From positions 1-64,000 of the forward strand of contig NZ_BPQL01000025.1 of NCBI RefSeq assembly GCF_022179225.1: DNA of 64,000 bases. The letters are read 5' to 3'. The notes beneath the pieces were generated by a model. The model was not told the origin of the DNA and did not search any database. It saw only the letters and a list, made by a program, of their open reading frames with translations. This document shows, in pieces, positions 26,984 to 35,611 of this stretch. The stretch is from Methylobacterium goesingense. Its GTDB lineage: Bacteria; Pseudomonadota; Alphaproteobacteria; Rhizobiales; Beijerinckiaceae. A program made the translations under genes and the position numbers. The stretch's first letter is position 1. Each line of letters starts with the position of its first letter.

Positions 26984-27175
26984 GACCCCTCCCCCAACAG
27001 ACCTCAGGCTTGCCCGTGGTCTGCCTTCGAGTGCTCAAGTCGGGTAGGCCCGACTCGAGGTGGGGGAGGGTGCCTGCGGAGCAGGCGGGAGAGGGAACGA
27101 CCTCTCCGGATACGGTGCTCCCCTCATCCGACTTGGCTCGCGGGCCACCTTCTCCCACGGAGGGGAGAAGGACTT
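26984..27175. repeat. Compound palindromic intergenic element (REP/MITE-like)
   Basis: The 226-bp gap between mch and the next gene is mostly made of nested inverted repeats. CCCTCCCCC (about 26987-26995) faces GGGGGAGGG (27062-27070). An inner stem CTCAAGTCGGG/CCCGACTCGAG lies at 27034-27059. A separate hairpin with arms CCTTCTCCC and GGGGAGAAGG is at 27148-27171. Similar G-run/C-run palindromes are widespread in Rhizobiales intergenic regions. A related element is at 40343-40451. It may act as a terminator or attenuator after mch. Confidence 0.6.
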
Positions 27176-27198
27176 CACGTCGAGGTTTGCTGAAGACC

Positions 27199-28110
27199 AT
27201 GCGGATCGGGCTCGCGGCCGACAACGGCAACTGGCACAAGGCACGCCTGAAGGCCGCCCTCGAACAGCTCGGCGCCGAGCCGCTGCTGTTCTCGATGGCC
27301 GACGTCGCGGTGGTGACGGGGGGCCCCGAGCCCCTGCGGGTGCCCGGCTTCGCGACCCTGCCGGACGGGGTGCTCCTGCGCACCATCGCGGGCGGCACCT
27401 TCGAGGCGACCACCATGCGCCTCGGCGTGCTGCACGCCCTGGTCTCCGCCGGCACCACGGTGTGGAATTCCCCCGGCGCCATCGAGCGCTCCGTCGACAA
27501 GGCGATGACGAGCCTGCTCATCGACCGCGCCGGCCTGCCGACCCCGGAGACCTACGTGCTCTCGAAGCGCGAGGCCGCCGCCGAGATCGTGGCGCGGGAG
27601 GCCCGGCCCGGGCGTCCCCTGGTACTGAAGCCGCTCTTCGGCTCGCAAGGCGAGGGCCTCCAGCTGATCGAGCGCCCTGAAGACCTGCCCGACGAGGAGG
27701 CGGTGTCCCGGGTCTATTATCTCCAGCGCTACATCGCCCGCAGCGACGGCCTCTGGCGCGACTACCGGGTCTTCGTCTGCGAGGGCCGCGCCATCGCGGG
27801 CATGATCCGCGAGGGTGACGGCTGGATCACCAACGTCCATCGCGGGGGCCGCCCCCTGGCCTGGGCGATGCCGCCCGCCGCCGCGGAACTCGCCGAGCGG
27901 GCAGCCGCCGCGGTCGGCGTCGATTATTCCGGCATCGACCTCGTCGAGGACGGGCAGGGGGGCTACCTCGTACTCGAGGTGAACTCGATGCCGGCCTGGT
28001 CCGGGCTGCAGCAGGTCACCGAGGTCGACATCGCGCTCGCCGTCGCCCGCGGCTTCCTCAACGCGGTGCGGTCGGCCCGTCCGCCCCGTCTCGTCGCTGC
28101 GCTCGGATGA
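27199..28110 (+). CDS. RimK/MptN-like ATP-grasp ligase (orf7-like)
   Basis: The 303-residue protein has the RimK-type ATP-grasp layout: RLGVLHALVSAGTTVWNSPGAIE, then DKAMTSLLIDRAGLPTPETYV, GRPLVLKPLFGSQGEG and the metal site DLVEDGQGGYLVLEVNSMPAW. Archaeal MptN adds glutamate to H4MPT and CofF adds it to F420. In this cluster a glutamate ligase for methylofuran (poly-glutamate tail in M. extorquens) or the H4MPT side chain is likely, by inference. The ATG at 27199 starts right after the palindromic element. The 3' end overlaps the CitG-like gene by 4 bp. Confidence 0.85.
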   Translation: MRIGLAADNGNWHKARLKAALEQLGAEPLLFSMADVAVVTGGPEPLRVPGFATLPDGVLLRTIAGGTFEATTMRLGVLHALVSAGTTVWNSPGAIERSVDKAMTSLLIDRAGLPTPETYVLSKREAAAEIVAREARPGRPLVLKPLFGSQGEGLQLIERPEDLPDEEAVSRVYYLQRYIARSDGLWRDYRVFVCEGRAIAGMIREGDGWITNVHRGGRPLAWAMPPAAAELAERAAAAVGVDYSGIDLVEDGQGGYLVLEVNSMPAWSGLQQVTEVDIALAVARGFLNAVRSARPPRLVAALG

Positions 28111-28937
28111 GCGCGTCCGAGGCCATCGCCGCCGCCTACCGGGCGAGCTGCCTCGATGAGCTCGACGCCCTGAAGCCCGGCAACGTCCACGCCTTCGCCG
28201 ACGGCCACCGCATGGCGGTGGCGGATTTCGTGGCGAGCGCGGAGATCTCCGCCCCCCCCCTCGCAGAGTCCGGGGCGCCGGTCGGCCGGCGGGTGCTCCG
28301 GGCGGTCGAGGCGACGATGGAGCGGGTCGGCCAGAACACGAATCTGGGCATCCTGCTCCTCTGCGCCCCCCTCGCCCGGGCGGCCGAGGCGGGCCCGCCC
28401 CTGCGCCCCGCCCTCGCGGCGGTGCTCGACGGCTTCGATGCCGCCGATGCGCGGGACGTCTTCGCGGCGATCCGCCGGGCCAATCCGGGCGGCCTCGGCC
28501 GGGCCGAGCGCCACGACGTCACCGATCCGGCGGCCCCCGTGTCGCTCCGGGCCGCCATGGCGGAGGCCGCCCCGCGCGATGCCATCGCGCGGGCCTACGT
28601 CACCGGATTCGCCGACCTGTTCGCTATCGGCCTGCCGGCCCTGGCGGCAGCCCGGGCACGGGGCCTGGCGCCGCCCTGGTGCACCACCGCCCTCTACCTC
28701 GCCTATCTCGCCCGGGTGCCGGACAGCCACGTGGCCCGCAAGCACGGCGCCGAGCGGGCGGAGGCCCTGCGCACCGAGGCGGAGGCGCTGCTCGCCCTCG
28801 ACCTCGCCGCCGCGCCCGTGGACGTCCTGCTAGACCGAGACCGGGCCTGGAAGGCGGCCCGACTCAACCCCGGCACCAGCGCGGACTTCACGGTGGCCAC
28901 CCTGTTCCTCGCGCGCCTGCTCGAGGCCGGGGCCTGA
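28107..28937 (+). CDS. Triphosphoribosyl-dephospho-CoA synthase family protein (CitG/MdcB-like)
   Basis: The 276-residue all-helical protein shows CitG-type motifs: CLDELDALKPGNVHAFADG, GQNTNLGILLLCAPLARAA and LNPGTSADFTVATLFLARLLE. CitG makes the prosthetic-group precursor of citrate lyase by joining ATP-derived ribose to dephospho-CoA. No citrate or malonate lyase genes are nearby. Genes of this family are, as I recall, conserved in methylotroph C1 clusters, which suggests a ribosyl-phosphate transfer in H4MPT or methylofuran synthesis. That is inference. It overlaps the ATP-grasp gene by 4 bp. Confidence 0.82.
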   Translation: MSASEAIAAAYRASCLDELDALKPGNVHAFADGHRMAVADFVASAEISAPPLAESGAPVGRRVLRAVEATMERVGQNTNLGILLLCAPLARAAEAGPPLRPALAAVLDGFDAADARDVFAAIRRANPGGLGRAERHDVTDPAAPVSLRAAMAEAAPRDAIARAYVTGFADLFAIGLPALAAARARGLAPPWCTTALYLAYLARVPDSHVARKHGAERAEALRTEAEALLALDLAAAPVDVLLDRDRAWKAARLNPGTSADFTVATLFLARLLEAGA

Positions 28938-28980
28938 AACGCCCCTTCGGCCCTGGTTCCGCGGACTCAAACGAAGGTTC

Positions 28981-29009
28981 CGGCCGGCAATGAATAAATT
29001 GCCAGGCCG
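28981..29009. terminator. Imperfect inverted repeat between CitG-like gene and fae
   Basis: GGCAAT-GAATAA-ATTGCC (28986-29003) extends with one bulged A to outer arms CGGCC/GGCCG. It lies 43 bp after the CitG-like stop and about 175 bp before fae. It could be a terminator without U-tract or an operator for fae. Confidence 0.4.
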
Positions 29010-29182
29010 TACGCTCCGCGCAGGGTTGTTCCCGGCAAGGCCCCAGAGTAGGGTCCGCGCCGCGATCCGGGCTAACCGGTCCGGTCCCTCGATGGACTGG
29101 ACGCCGTGAACAAGGATAGCTGCCGGCCGCGCCTGAAGCTCGGGGCGGTCACGTCTTTTCAAGACTCTGGGAGAAACCCCAC

Positions 29183-29695
29183 ATGGCGAAGATCAACAAG
29201 GTTCTGGTCGGCGAAGCCCTCGTCGGCGATGGCAACGAGGTCGCCCACATCGATCTCATCATCGGACCGCGCGGTTCGCCGGCCGAAGCCGCTTTCTGCA
29301 ACGGCCTCGTGAACAACAAGCACGGCTTCACCAGCCTGCTCGCGGTCATCGCGCCGAACCTGCCCTGCAAGCCGAACACCCTGATGTTCAACAAGGTCAC
29401 CATCAACGACGCCCGTCAGGCCGTCCAGATGTTCGGCCCTGCCCAGCACGGTGTCGCCAAGGCCGTGCAGGATTGCGTGGCTGAGGGCACGATCCCCGCC
29501 GACGAGGCCGACGACCTGTTCATCCTGGTCGGCGTGTTCATCCACTGGGAAGCGGCCGACGACGCCAAGATCCAGAAGTACAACTACGACGCCGTGAAGC
29601 TCTCCATCGAGCGCGCCGTCAAGGGCGAGCCCACCGCCGCCGTCGTCACCGAGCAGCGCAACTCCGCCTCGCACCCCTTCGCGTCGAACGCTTAG
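29183..29695 (+). CDS. fae: Formaldehyde-activating enzyme
   Basis: Fae condenses formaldehyde with H4MPT to methylene-H4MPT and is normally one of the most abundant proteins in methylotrophs. The 170-residue protein is nearly identical in pattern to M. extorquens Fae ([20 protein letters not shown], with the conserved catalytic-region His in EVAHIDL, then [10 protein letters not shown]). A GGGAGAAA ribosome-binding site and a strong downstream terminator frame it as a highly expressed single-gene unit with a leader of up to 245 bp. Confidence 0.98.
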   Translation: MAKINKVLVGEALVGDGNEVAHIDLIIGPRGSPAEAAFCNGLVNNKHGFTSLLAVIAPNLPCKPNTLMFNKVTINDARQAVQMFGPAQHGVAKAVQDCVAEGTIPADEADDLFILVGVFIHWEAADDAKIQKYNYDAVKLSIERAVKGEPTAAVVTEQRNSASHPFASNA

Positions 29696-29791
29696 ATCGG
29701 GGACAGTCCTGGGCAGAGCGCGCCTCCGCCCGCACCGCGGGGCCTGCTCCAGCGACTGGCTTCCATCTTCCTCGGACGATGAACTCGATAC

Positions 29792-29821
29792 GGGGCGGCC
29801 TTCGGGCCGCCCCTCTTTTTT
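29792..29821 (+). terminator. Intrinsic terminator of fae
   Basis: A perfect 9-bp stem GGGGCGGCC/GGCCGCCCC with a UUCG tetraloop is followed by TCTTTTTT. It is the textbook terminator of the window and ends just before the convergent HisA-like gene. Confidence 0.93.
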
Positions 29822-29831
29822 GCGCATCCCC

Positions 29832-30515
29832 TCAGCCGTCCAGGGCCCCGTCATGGATGGCCGAGGCCACGAGGGCGCCAGCCACGCCCAGGCGCCGCAG
29901 GTCTGCGATGTCCGCCGGTCCCCGCACTCCGCCCGCCGCATAGAGGCGCGTCGCCGGGCTTGAGGACGCCACTGCCGCCAGGCGATCGAGGTCCGGCCCG
30001 GCCCCGACGCCGATCCGCCCCAGCGTCATCACGATGACGTCGCGCGGCCAGTGGGCCGGCGTCTCGTGCAACGCGGCGGGTCCGAGCCGCTCGCCGTCCC
30101 GCGTGTCGAGGGAGAACACCGCCCGGTCCCCTAGGGCGCGCACCAGGCCGGCATCCACCTGACTCTCGCTGCCGATCACAGGCCGCCCGAGCCCGGCCTC
30201 GAGGAAGGCCTCGACCCCGGCCGCGTCGGCGAATCCCGCATCGACCCAGAGGGTGGTGCCGGGGCAGGCCTCCGCGATGGCGTCAAGGCTCGCCCGGTCG
30301 GGCGCGGCGCCGTCGATGATCGCGTCGAGGTCGGCCACGTAGAGAATCCGGGCCGGTACGGCGCTGAGGAGCCCACGGGCCACGTCCGCCGGTGCCGATC
30401 CCTTTGCCAAGGGCGTGACGATCGGGGCATAGGAGGCGCGGTCCCCGGCCCGGGCCCGCACCACGGCTCCGTGGCGCAGGTCGATCACCGGGATGATCTC
30501 GAATTCGTCCGCCAT
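29832..30515 (-). CDS. HisA/HisF-like (beta/alpha)8 barrel protein
   Basis: The 227-residue TIM barrel begins FEIIPVIDLRHGAVVRARAG, as in HisA, and has LYVADLDAIIDG, IGSESQV and YAAGGVRGPADI, the phosphate-binding pattern of HisA/HisF. The lysine and catalytic details of true HisA are altered and no his genes are near. In methylotrophs this paralogue lies in H4MPT clusters and is presumed to act on a phosphoribosyl-like intermediate of cofactor synthesis (inference). It is divergent from the next gene with only 29 bp between the starts. Confidence 0.82.
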   Translation of the reverse strand: MADEFEIIPVIDLRHGAVVRARAGDRASYAPIVTPLAKGSAPADVARGLLSAVPARILYVADLDAIIDGAAPDRASLDAIAEACPGTTLWVDAGFADAAGVEAFLEAGLGRPVIGSESQVDAGLVRALGDRAVFSLDTRDGERLGPAALHETPAHWPRDVIVMTLGRIGVGAGPDLDRLAAVASSSPATRLYAAGGVRGPADIADLRRLGVAGALVASAIHDGALDG

Positions 30516-30544
30516 TCAGCTTCCTCCCACGTTCAGGCCCGCCC

Positions 30545-31630
30545 GTGACAGCGCCATCTGGATCTCCTGACTCTGGATACCCTGCCGCATCCCCTGACAC
30601 GCCGGTGATCGGCTGGGATCTCGGCGGGGTCCATGTCAAGGCGGCCCTGGTCCGCGACGGCCGCGTGGCCGCCGTGGTCCAGGCGCCGTGCCGCCTCTGG
30701 CGTGGGCTTCCCGCGCTGGACGAGACCCTGGCGCAGCTGCCCGACTGGGCACGCGGGACGGCCGACCACGTCGTCACCATGACGGGGGAACTCACCGACT
30801 GCTTTGCCGGCCGCACCGACGGCGTGCGGCAGATCTCCGCCTGGGCCACGGCGAATCTCGCCGGCCGGGTGCGGATCTATGGCGGCCGTTCCGGCCTCCT
30901 CGCGCCCGAAGCGGCTGCGGCGCACGCCGCCGACATCGCCTCGGCGAACTGGCACGCCACCGCCGCCCTGATCGGCCGCCACGTCGCCGACGGGCTCCTC
31001 GTCGATATCGGCTCCACCACGGCCGACCTCATCCCCATCGCGACCGGCGCACCGGTGGCGGCCGGCTACAGCGACGCCGAGCGCCTGGAGACCGGGGAGC
31101 TCGTCTATACGGGCGTGGTGCGCTCGCACCTCGTGGCGCTCGCCGACCACGCCCCGTTCCGGGGCCGGCGCACGGGGCTGATGGCCGAGACCTTCGCCAC
31201 GGCGGCCGACATCCACCGCATCCTCGGCGATCTGCCGGAGGGCGCGGACCAGCAGCACAGCGTCGACCTCAAGGGCAAGTCGATCCCCGAGAGCGAGACC
31301 CGCCTCGCCCGCATCATCGGCCGCGACCGCGACGAGGGCAGCGCCGCCGAGTGGCACGCCCTGGCGGCGCATTTCGCCGAGCGCCAGCTCCGGCTGCTGC
31401 ACGATGCGGCGGCCCTGGTGCTCTCGCGCCGGCCCCTGCCGGAGGACGCGCCCGTGGTGGTGTGCGGCGCCGGCCGCTTCCTGGCCGAGCGCCTGGCCGC
31501 CCGCCTCGGCCGGCCAGCCCTCGCCCTCACGGACCTCCTCGCGGGCCACATCGCCGAGGACGGGGCCGACTGGGCCTCCACCTGCGGCCCCGCCGTCGCG
31601 GTGGCGCTCTTGGCCGCAGATCCATCCTGA
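30545..31630 (+). CDS. H4MPT-linked C1-pathway ASKHA-fold protein, probable MfnF
   Basis: The 361-residue protein has an ASKHA nucleotide-binding fold: PVIGWDLGGVHVKAAL near the N-terminus, GLLVDIGSTTADLIPI and a later VVVCGAGRFLAERLA. It belongs to the hydantoinase/oxoprolinase-like family tied to H4MPT C1 transfer (TIGR03123 as I recall). The archaeal relative MfnF is reported to join the furan diphosphate to tyramine in methanofuran synthesis. With mfnB and mfnE nearby, a methylofuran role is likely. It starts at GTG 30545; the first 20 residues are low-complexity and may be optional. Confidence 0.82.
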   Translation: MTAPSGSPDSGYPAASPDTPVIGWDLGGVHVKAALVRDGRVAAVVQAPCRLWRGLPALDETLAQLPDWARGTADHVVTMTGELTDCFAGRTDGVRQISAWATANLAGRVRIYGGRSGLLAPEAAAAHAADIASANWHATAALIGRHVADGLLVDIGSTTADLIPIATGAPVAAGYSDAERLETGELVYTGVVRSHLVALADHAPFRGRRTGLMAETFATAADIHRILGDLPEGADQQHSVDLKGKSIPESETRLARIIGRDRDEGSAAEWHALAAHFAERQLRLLHDAAALVLSRRPLPEDAPVVVCGAGRFLAERLAARLGRPALALTDLLAGHIAEDGADWASTCGPAVAVALLAADPS

Positions 31631-31653
31631 AATCTTACAGAGAGGCCCCGCGC

Positions 31654-31854
31654 ATGAGCTCGCCGCAGAAACTCGCCCGCATCCTCGCCACCCGCTCCGG
31701 CGGCGGCATCGAGCTGGCAATCGCCACCGAGTCCGGCCAGACCCTACGGGTGCTGGCAACGCAGGACCAGATCGACATGCTGGTGGACGAGTTGGAGGAT
31801 ATCCTGAACTCGCCGGAGGAGCCCGACGCTCCGGAGCCGCCCGCGGCGGCTTGA
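31654..31854 (+). CDS. Small acidic-tailed protein, unknown function
   Basis: This 66-residue protein starts at ATG 31654 after an AGAGAGG ribosome-binding site, 23 bp downstream of the MfnF-like gene. It has a mixed helix/strand core (KLARILATRSGGGIELAIAT, then TLRVLATQDQIDMLVDEL) and an acidic, Pro-rich tail (EEPDAPEPP). It is probably cytoplasmic. The strong coding-like composition and spacing make it real; the function is unknown. Confidence 0.7.
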   Translation: MSSPQKLARILATRSGGGIELAIATESGQTLRVLATQDQIDMLVDELEDILNSPEEPDAPEPPAAA

Positions 31855-31864
31855 GGCCTGCGTC

Positions 31865-32839
31865 CTACCGCAGGAAATCCCCGAAGGCCCGGGGGCCGTC
31901 CGGAACCTTGATCTCGTTCGTCACCTTGAGCGTGGTCGCGTCGATCACGCTCAAGGTGTTCGAGCCCCAGTTCGCCACCGTGAGGGTGCGGCCGTCGCGG
32001 GAGGCGGCGATGCCCTCCGGGTGGTCGCCGACCTCGATCGCCGCGACGTTGGTGAGGGTCTTCAGGTTGAACACCGTCACGGTGCCCGAGTACTGGTCTG
32101 TGACGAAGCCGCGCGGGCCGGCCAGAGCCACCACGTAGGGGCGCTCCCCCGTGGTCACCCGGCCGATCTCGTGCCGGCCGGGCACGTCGATCACCGAAAC
32201 GTCGTTCGAGGTCACGTTAGCGGTGTAGGCGCGGGTGCCCTCGGCATCCAGGGTGATGCCGAACGGATGCCGGCCGACCGGTATCTTCTGCGTCTCGGTC
32301 GCGCTCGCCACGTCCACCACCGAGACCGAGTCGCCTTCCCGGTTGGCCACCAGCAGGGTGGCGCCGTCGGGGGTCACGGCGATGCCGGAGGGCGAGGCGC
32401 CGACCTGGATCTCGGTGTCGAGGCGCGCGCCATCGGGCGAGACCACGAAGATGCGGCTGCCGTACCAGTCGGCCACGTAGACCGCGCCGGATTTCGGGTT
32501 GACCGCGATGCCCAGCGGCCCACCGGGCAGCGCCAGGGTACCGGTGACCGTACGGGTGGCGAGGTCGACCACGGCGAGGCCCGGCCCCTCGGGGCGGGTG
32601 ACGAAGGCGGTCAGGCGGTCAGGCGAAAGGGCGATGCCGGCGGGCGCGCCATCGATCGGCACCTGCGCGGCCACCGTGCCGGCCTCGAGGTCGACGATCG
32701 CCAGGGTGTTGGCGCCCTGCGCGGTGACGAGGGCTTCGTCGGCTTGGGCCGACACCGGGACGCAGAGCAGCGTCAGCCCCAGGAGGAGAGGGCCGGCGAA
32801 ACGCCGGCCCGTCCCCGTTCTCAGGTGGCGAGCGATCAA
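31865..32839 (-). CDS. Exported YVTN-type beta-propeller protein
   Basis: The 324-residue protein has a signal peptide (to about residue 33) and about seven repeats with the pattern GxxPxGIAxxPDGxxxxVAN...VxVVDxxT. It is related to LutB (39323-40333), the propeller of PQQ-dependent alcohol systems, so two such proteins are encoded within 8 kb. It overlaps the MxaD-like gene by 4 bp and is the last gene of the minus-strand operon that starts at mfnB. It may scaffold or present metal or PQQ to methanol dehydrogenase (inference). Confidence 0.85.
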   Translation of the reverse strand: MIARHLRTGTGRRFAGPLLLGLTLLCVPVSAQADEALVTAQGANTLAIVDLEAGTVAAQVPIDGAPAGIALSPDRLTAFVTRPEGPGLAVVDLATRTVTGTLALPGGPLGIAVNPKSGAVYVADWYGSRIFVVSPDGARLDTEIQVGASPSGIAVTPDGATLLVANREGDSVSVVDVASATETQKIPVGRHPFGITLDAEGTRAYTANVTSNDVSVIDVPGRHEIGRVTTGERPYVVALAGPRGFVTDQYSGTVTVFNLKTLTNVAAIEVGDHPEGIAASRDGRTLTVANWGSNTLSVIDATTLKVTNEIKVPDGPRAFGDFLR

Positions 32840-33372
32840 GAACCGCTCTTCTCGATCTTGGCCTTCAGGGCGTCGAGGCCCGTGCGGTAGAGGCCGCGCA
32901 CGGCCTTCTGCGAGGCCTCGTCGTTCAGCTCGGGCGGCGGATCGTTGTTCATGTAGCCGCGGTAGAAGGCGCCGTCCCAGGCGACCTTGGACTTGCCGCC
33001 GCCGGCATCCTCGACCTTGATCGTGGAAGAGTAGTCGTTCACCGGCAGGGTCTTCACGTCGACCTTGGTGATCCGGTACGAGTAGCTCATCTTCTCGGCG
33101 GAGTACTTGTACAGCTCCTCGTCCACCGTGGCGCCGCCCTTGAGCGTCAGCGTGCGGGTGGCCTTGACCTCGTTGCCGCCCTTGCCGTCGGTCTTCTCCA
33201 CCGGGGGCAGCCAGCTCATGTCCTGGAAGTTGCCGATCACGGCCCAGACCTTGTCCGGGGCCGCGTTGATCTCGACGGTCTCCTCGACCTTCTTGCGGGT
33301 CGGGCCATGCGCCTGAGCGCCGAACGAGACCAAGGCGAAGGCCGCCACGGTCGTCAGGGTAAGAAACTTCAT
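32836..33372 (-). CDS. Exported SRPBCC-fold protein, MxaD-like
   Basis: From the ATG at 33372, preceded by GAGGAGACGAAG, this is 178 residues. The signal peptide ends at AQA (residue 19 or so). The mature protein has VEETVEINAAPDKVWAVIGNFQDMSWLPPVEKT, the typical SRPBCC/START start. MxaD, an SRPBCC protein of the methanol oxidation cluster, is thought to aid the interaction of dehydrogenase and cytochrome cL. By analogy this may be the Xox counterpart. It overlaps the propeller gene. Confidence 0.83.
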   Translation of the reverse strand: MKFLTLTTVAAFALVSFGAQAHGPTRKKVEETVEINAAPDKVWAVIGNFQDMSWLPPVEKTDGKGGNEVKATRTLTLKGGATVDEELYKYSAEKMSYSYRITKVDVKTLPVNDYSSTIKVEDAGGGKSKVAWDGAFYRGYMNNDPPPELNDEASQKAVRGLYRTGLDALKAKIEKSGS

Positions 33373-33402
33373 CGGGTCTTCGTCTCCTCGGGAATGCACA
33401 TT

Positions 33403-33999
33403 CTACGGTGCTGGGGGGGAAGCTTCGAGGATGCGGTCGTCGCGGCCGAGGGCCGCGGCGACCTTGTCCTCGATCCAGTCCCAGGCCTCGCGCTCGGCGG
33501 GCCCGGCGGTCTTGGCGATCGCGATGGCGTGATAGCGCATCTCGGTCAGGATCTTGTCGGGCTCCAGCATGTGCAGGCGGGTGGAGAGGATCGCCGCCTC
33601 TAGCACCGCCGCCTGCGCCCGGTTGTAGCCGATGAAAGGGATGTGCGCCGCCGCGTGGACCATCCGTCCCCGGTAGCGGGGCCGGACGGGATCGTCCTCG
33701 ATCGCCGCGACCTCGAACTCGGCATGGCCGAAGCTCTCGGCGAGGCGTCGCCCGGCGATCCGCTCGCAGGGCAGGGTCGCCCAGTCGCGCCGCCCGGTGA
33801 CGGCGCCGGCGATCACCCGCACGTCGCTGGGGCTGGAGGCGGCGAAGACCGGGTTGTCGGCGAGGTTGAGGATGGTGGGGGAGGGCCGGAACGGCGCCAG
33901 GATCCAGTCCGCACCGTCCTGGATCAGTCCGAACGGCACGAGGTGCAGCGCCCCGTCGCGGGCGGTGGTGGTAACGACGGTCTCGAGGATCAGCGGCAC
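33403..33999 (-). CDS. DUF447-family flavoprotein-like protein
   Basis: The 198-residue protein begins LILETVVTTTARDGALHLVPFGL, as in the DUF447 family shared by methanogens and methylotrophs (a flavin-reductase-like split barrel). It also has FRPSPTILNLADNP and FIGYNRAQAAVLEAAILSTRLHML. I place the start at GTG 33999, 5 bp after the preceding stop, because upstream codons give only Arg/Pro-rich sequence. The role is unknown, but it is strictly associated with H4MPT/methanofuran users as far as I recall. Confidence 0.78.
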   Translation of the reverse strand: MPLILETVVTTTARDGALHLVPFGLIQDGADWILAPFRPSPTILNLADNPVFAASSPSDVRVIAGAVTGRRDWATLPCERIAGRRLAESFGHAEFEVAAIEDDPVRPRYRGRMVHAAAHIPFIGYNRAQAAVLEAAILSTRLHMLEPDKILTEMRYHAIAIAKTAGPAEREAWDWIEDKVAAALGRDDRILEASPPAP

Positions 34000-34003
34000 G
34001 GGA

Positions 34004-35611
34004 TCAGGCCTTCCCTGCGGAGGCGGACCGGTCCGCCGGGGCGGGTTCGTCGGGGACGAACTTGCCGCAGACGATGCGGCCGCCCCCCTCGGCGGGGATC
34101 TCCGAAATCGCATCGGCCGCACGGGTCTCGCCCGGTCCCGTCGTCTTGGGCGGGGCCGCGCCGGCCTCGGGCGGTATCGCGTCGCGGGCCGCGATCTCGG
34201 CGGCGGCGGGGCCGGAATGCTTCGTGTGCCCTGCCTTCTTGAAGGCGGTGGTGTCCTCCGCCTCGTCATCGGCGGCCGCGCCCCAGACCAGAGCCTCGTC
34301 CTGCACGTAGCGCTTGCCGAGGCGCCAGGCGGTCTCGGCCTTGGTCAACTCGCCGCCGAGATAGAAGGCATGGGCACCATCGCTCGCCACGTTGCCGGTC
34401 CTCTGGAGGTCGGAAAAGAAGGCCATCGCGTCTGTGCCGATCGCGTGGAGGTCGCGGTTGAAGAGGTGGATACCGTCCTCGGCCACCGCGATGCGGTAGT
34501 TCGGGTCCTTCACCTCGGCCGCCTGGGCCGCGATCTCGTCCGGGGTCTGCACATAGGGCCGCTTGTCGTGGAGGGCCAGCAGGGCGCGGCCATAGCCCTT
34601 GGGCAGGGCGGAATCGGCGCGGGCCGCGAACATCACCCGGCGGGCGGCGTCGTGCTCCTCCACCGTCCGGCGGGTGTGGTTCGAGACCTGGACGATCAGC
34701 ACGTTGCGGATGGCGAGTTCCGAGCACATGCCCACCAGCAGGGCGGTGACGCCGAGGCTGTCGGCCTCGGTGAGCTCGGTGAGGTTGCCGGTGCCCATCA
34801 TCATCTCGATGCCGGGCCAGCGCTTGCGCGTCTCGTGGTAGCGGGTGATCGATTCCACGAAGCCGAAATGGATCGGCTCGAGGATCGGATCGGCCATGTA
34901 GGGCCGACCCGCCTTTTCCATCCGCTCGATGGCGCGGTCGAGGGAGGGCAGGTCGTCGGGGCGCACCGGCACCAGCACCGGCACGGCATCGGTCTCGAAG
35001 GCCAGATCGAGGGTCTGCTCGTTGAGGCTCAGCAAAAAATCGGCCCCCGCCCGGGCGCCGCGGGTCAGTTCGTCGAGGGAGAAGGAATCGACGCTGACCT
35101 TGAGCCCGGCGGCCTTCAGGAGGCGCACGCAGTCCTCGAGATGTGGGAAATCGGTGTCCGGCAGGCCGCCGAGGTCGATCACGTCCGCGCCGCGCCGGGC
35201 GAGGTCGAGGCCCTTGGCCAGGATCTGGTCGGGCGTCATCTTCGAGGCGTCGACGATCTCGGAGAAGATGCGCAGGTCGTGGCGCGAGAGATCGACCGTG
35301 CGGCCGGCGAGGCCGAGATAGGACGGCAGGTCGACGATCTCGTCGGGACCGCGCTCCACCGGCAGGCCGAAATGCGCAGCCAGGGCCTCCGGGTTGGCGC
35401 GACACCGCCCGGGCAGGACGATGCGGGTGGCGCCTTGCGGAATCGTCACCCGGCGCCGGATGATCTCCTCCGTCATCAGGGCGGCGACCTTCACGCCGGC
35501 ATCCGCGATGCTCCAAACGTAGCGCTCCGGCGGCAGGGTGGCGGCGACCTTCTCCAGGCGCGCCTTGGCCATGCGGCCCGTGATGAAGACCAGATGCTCG
35601 GGCGCGCTCAT
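34004..35611 (-). CDS. Dihydropteroate synthase-like protein (DUF6513 type)
   Basis: The 535-residue protein has an N-terminal domain (HLVFITGRMAKARLEKVAATL ... RIVLPGRCRANPEALAAHF), then a DHPS-like TIM barrel with GADVIDLGGLPDTDFP, KVSVDSFSLDELTRGARAGADFLLSLN and MMMGTGNLTELTEADSLG. The C-terminal 100 residues are acidic and Pro-rich. It is the archaeal-type relative of DHPS found in H4MPT organisms, and could handle a pterin or furan precursor. The ATG at 35611 overlaps the mfnE stop by 4 bp. Confidence 0.83.
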   Translation of the reverse strand: MSAPEHLVFITGRMAKARLEKVAATLPPERYVWSIADAGVKVAALMTEEIIRRRVTIPQGATRIVLPGRCRANPEALAAHFGLPVERGPDEIVDLPSYLGLAGRTVDLSRHDLRIFSEIVDASKMTPDQILAKGLDLARRGADVIDLGGLPDTDFPHLEDCVRLLKAAGLKVSVDSFSLDELTRGARAGADFLLSLNEQTLDLAFETDAVPVLVPVRPDDLPSLDRAIERMEKAGRPYMADPILEPIHFGFVESITRYHETRKRWPGIEMMMGTGNLTELTEADSLGVTALLVGMCSELAIRNVLIVQVSNHTRRTVEEHDAARRVMFAARADSALPKGYGRALLALHDKRPYVQTPDEIAAQAAEVKDPNYRIAVAEDGIHLFNRDLHAIGTDAMAFFSDLQRTGNVASDGAHAFYLGGELTKAETAWRLGKRYVQDEALVWGAAADDEAEDTTAFKKAGHTKHSGPAAAEIAARDAIPPEAGAAPPKTTGPGETRAADAISEIPAEGGGRIVCGKFVPDEPAPADRSASAGKA

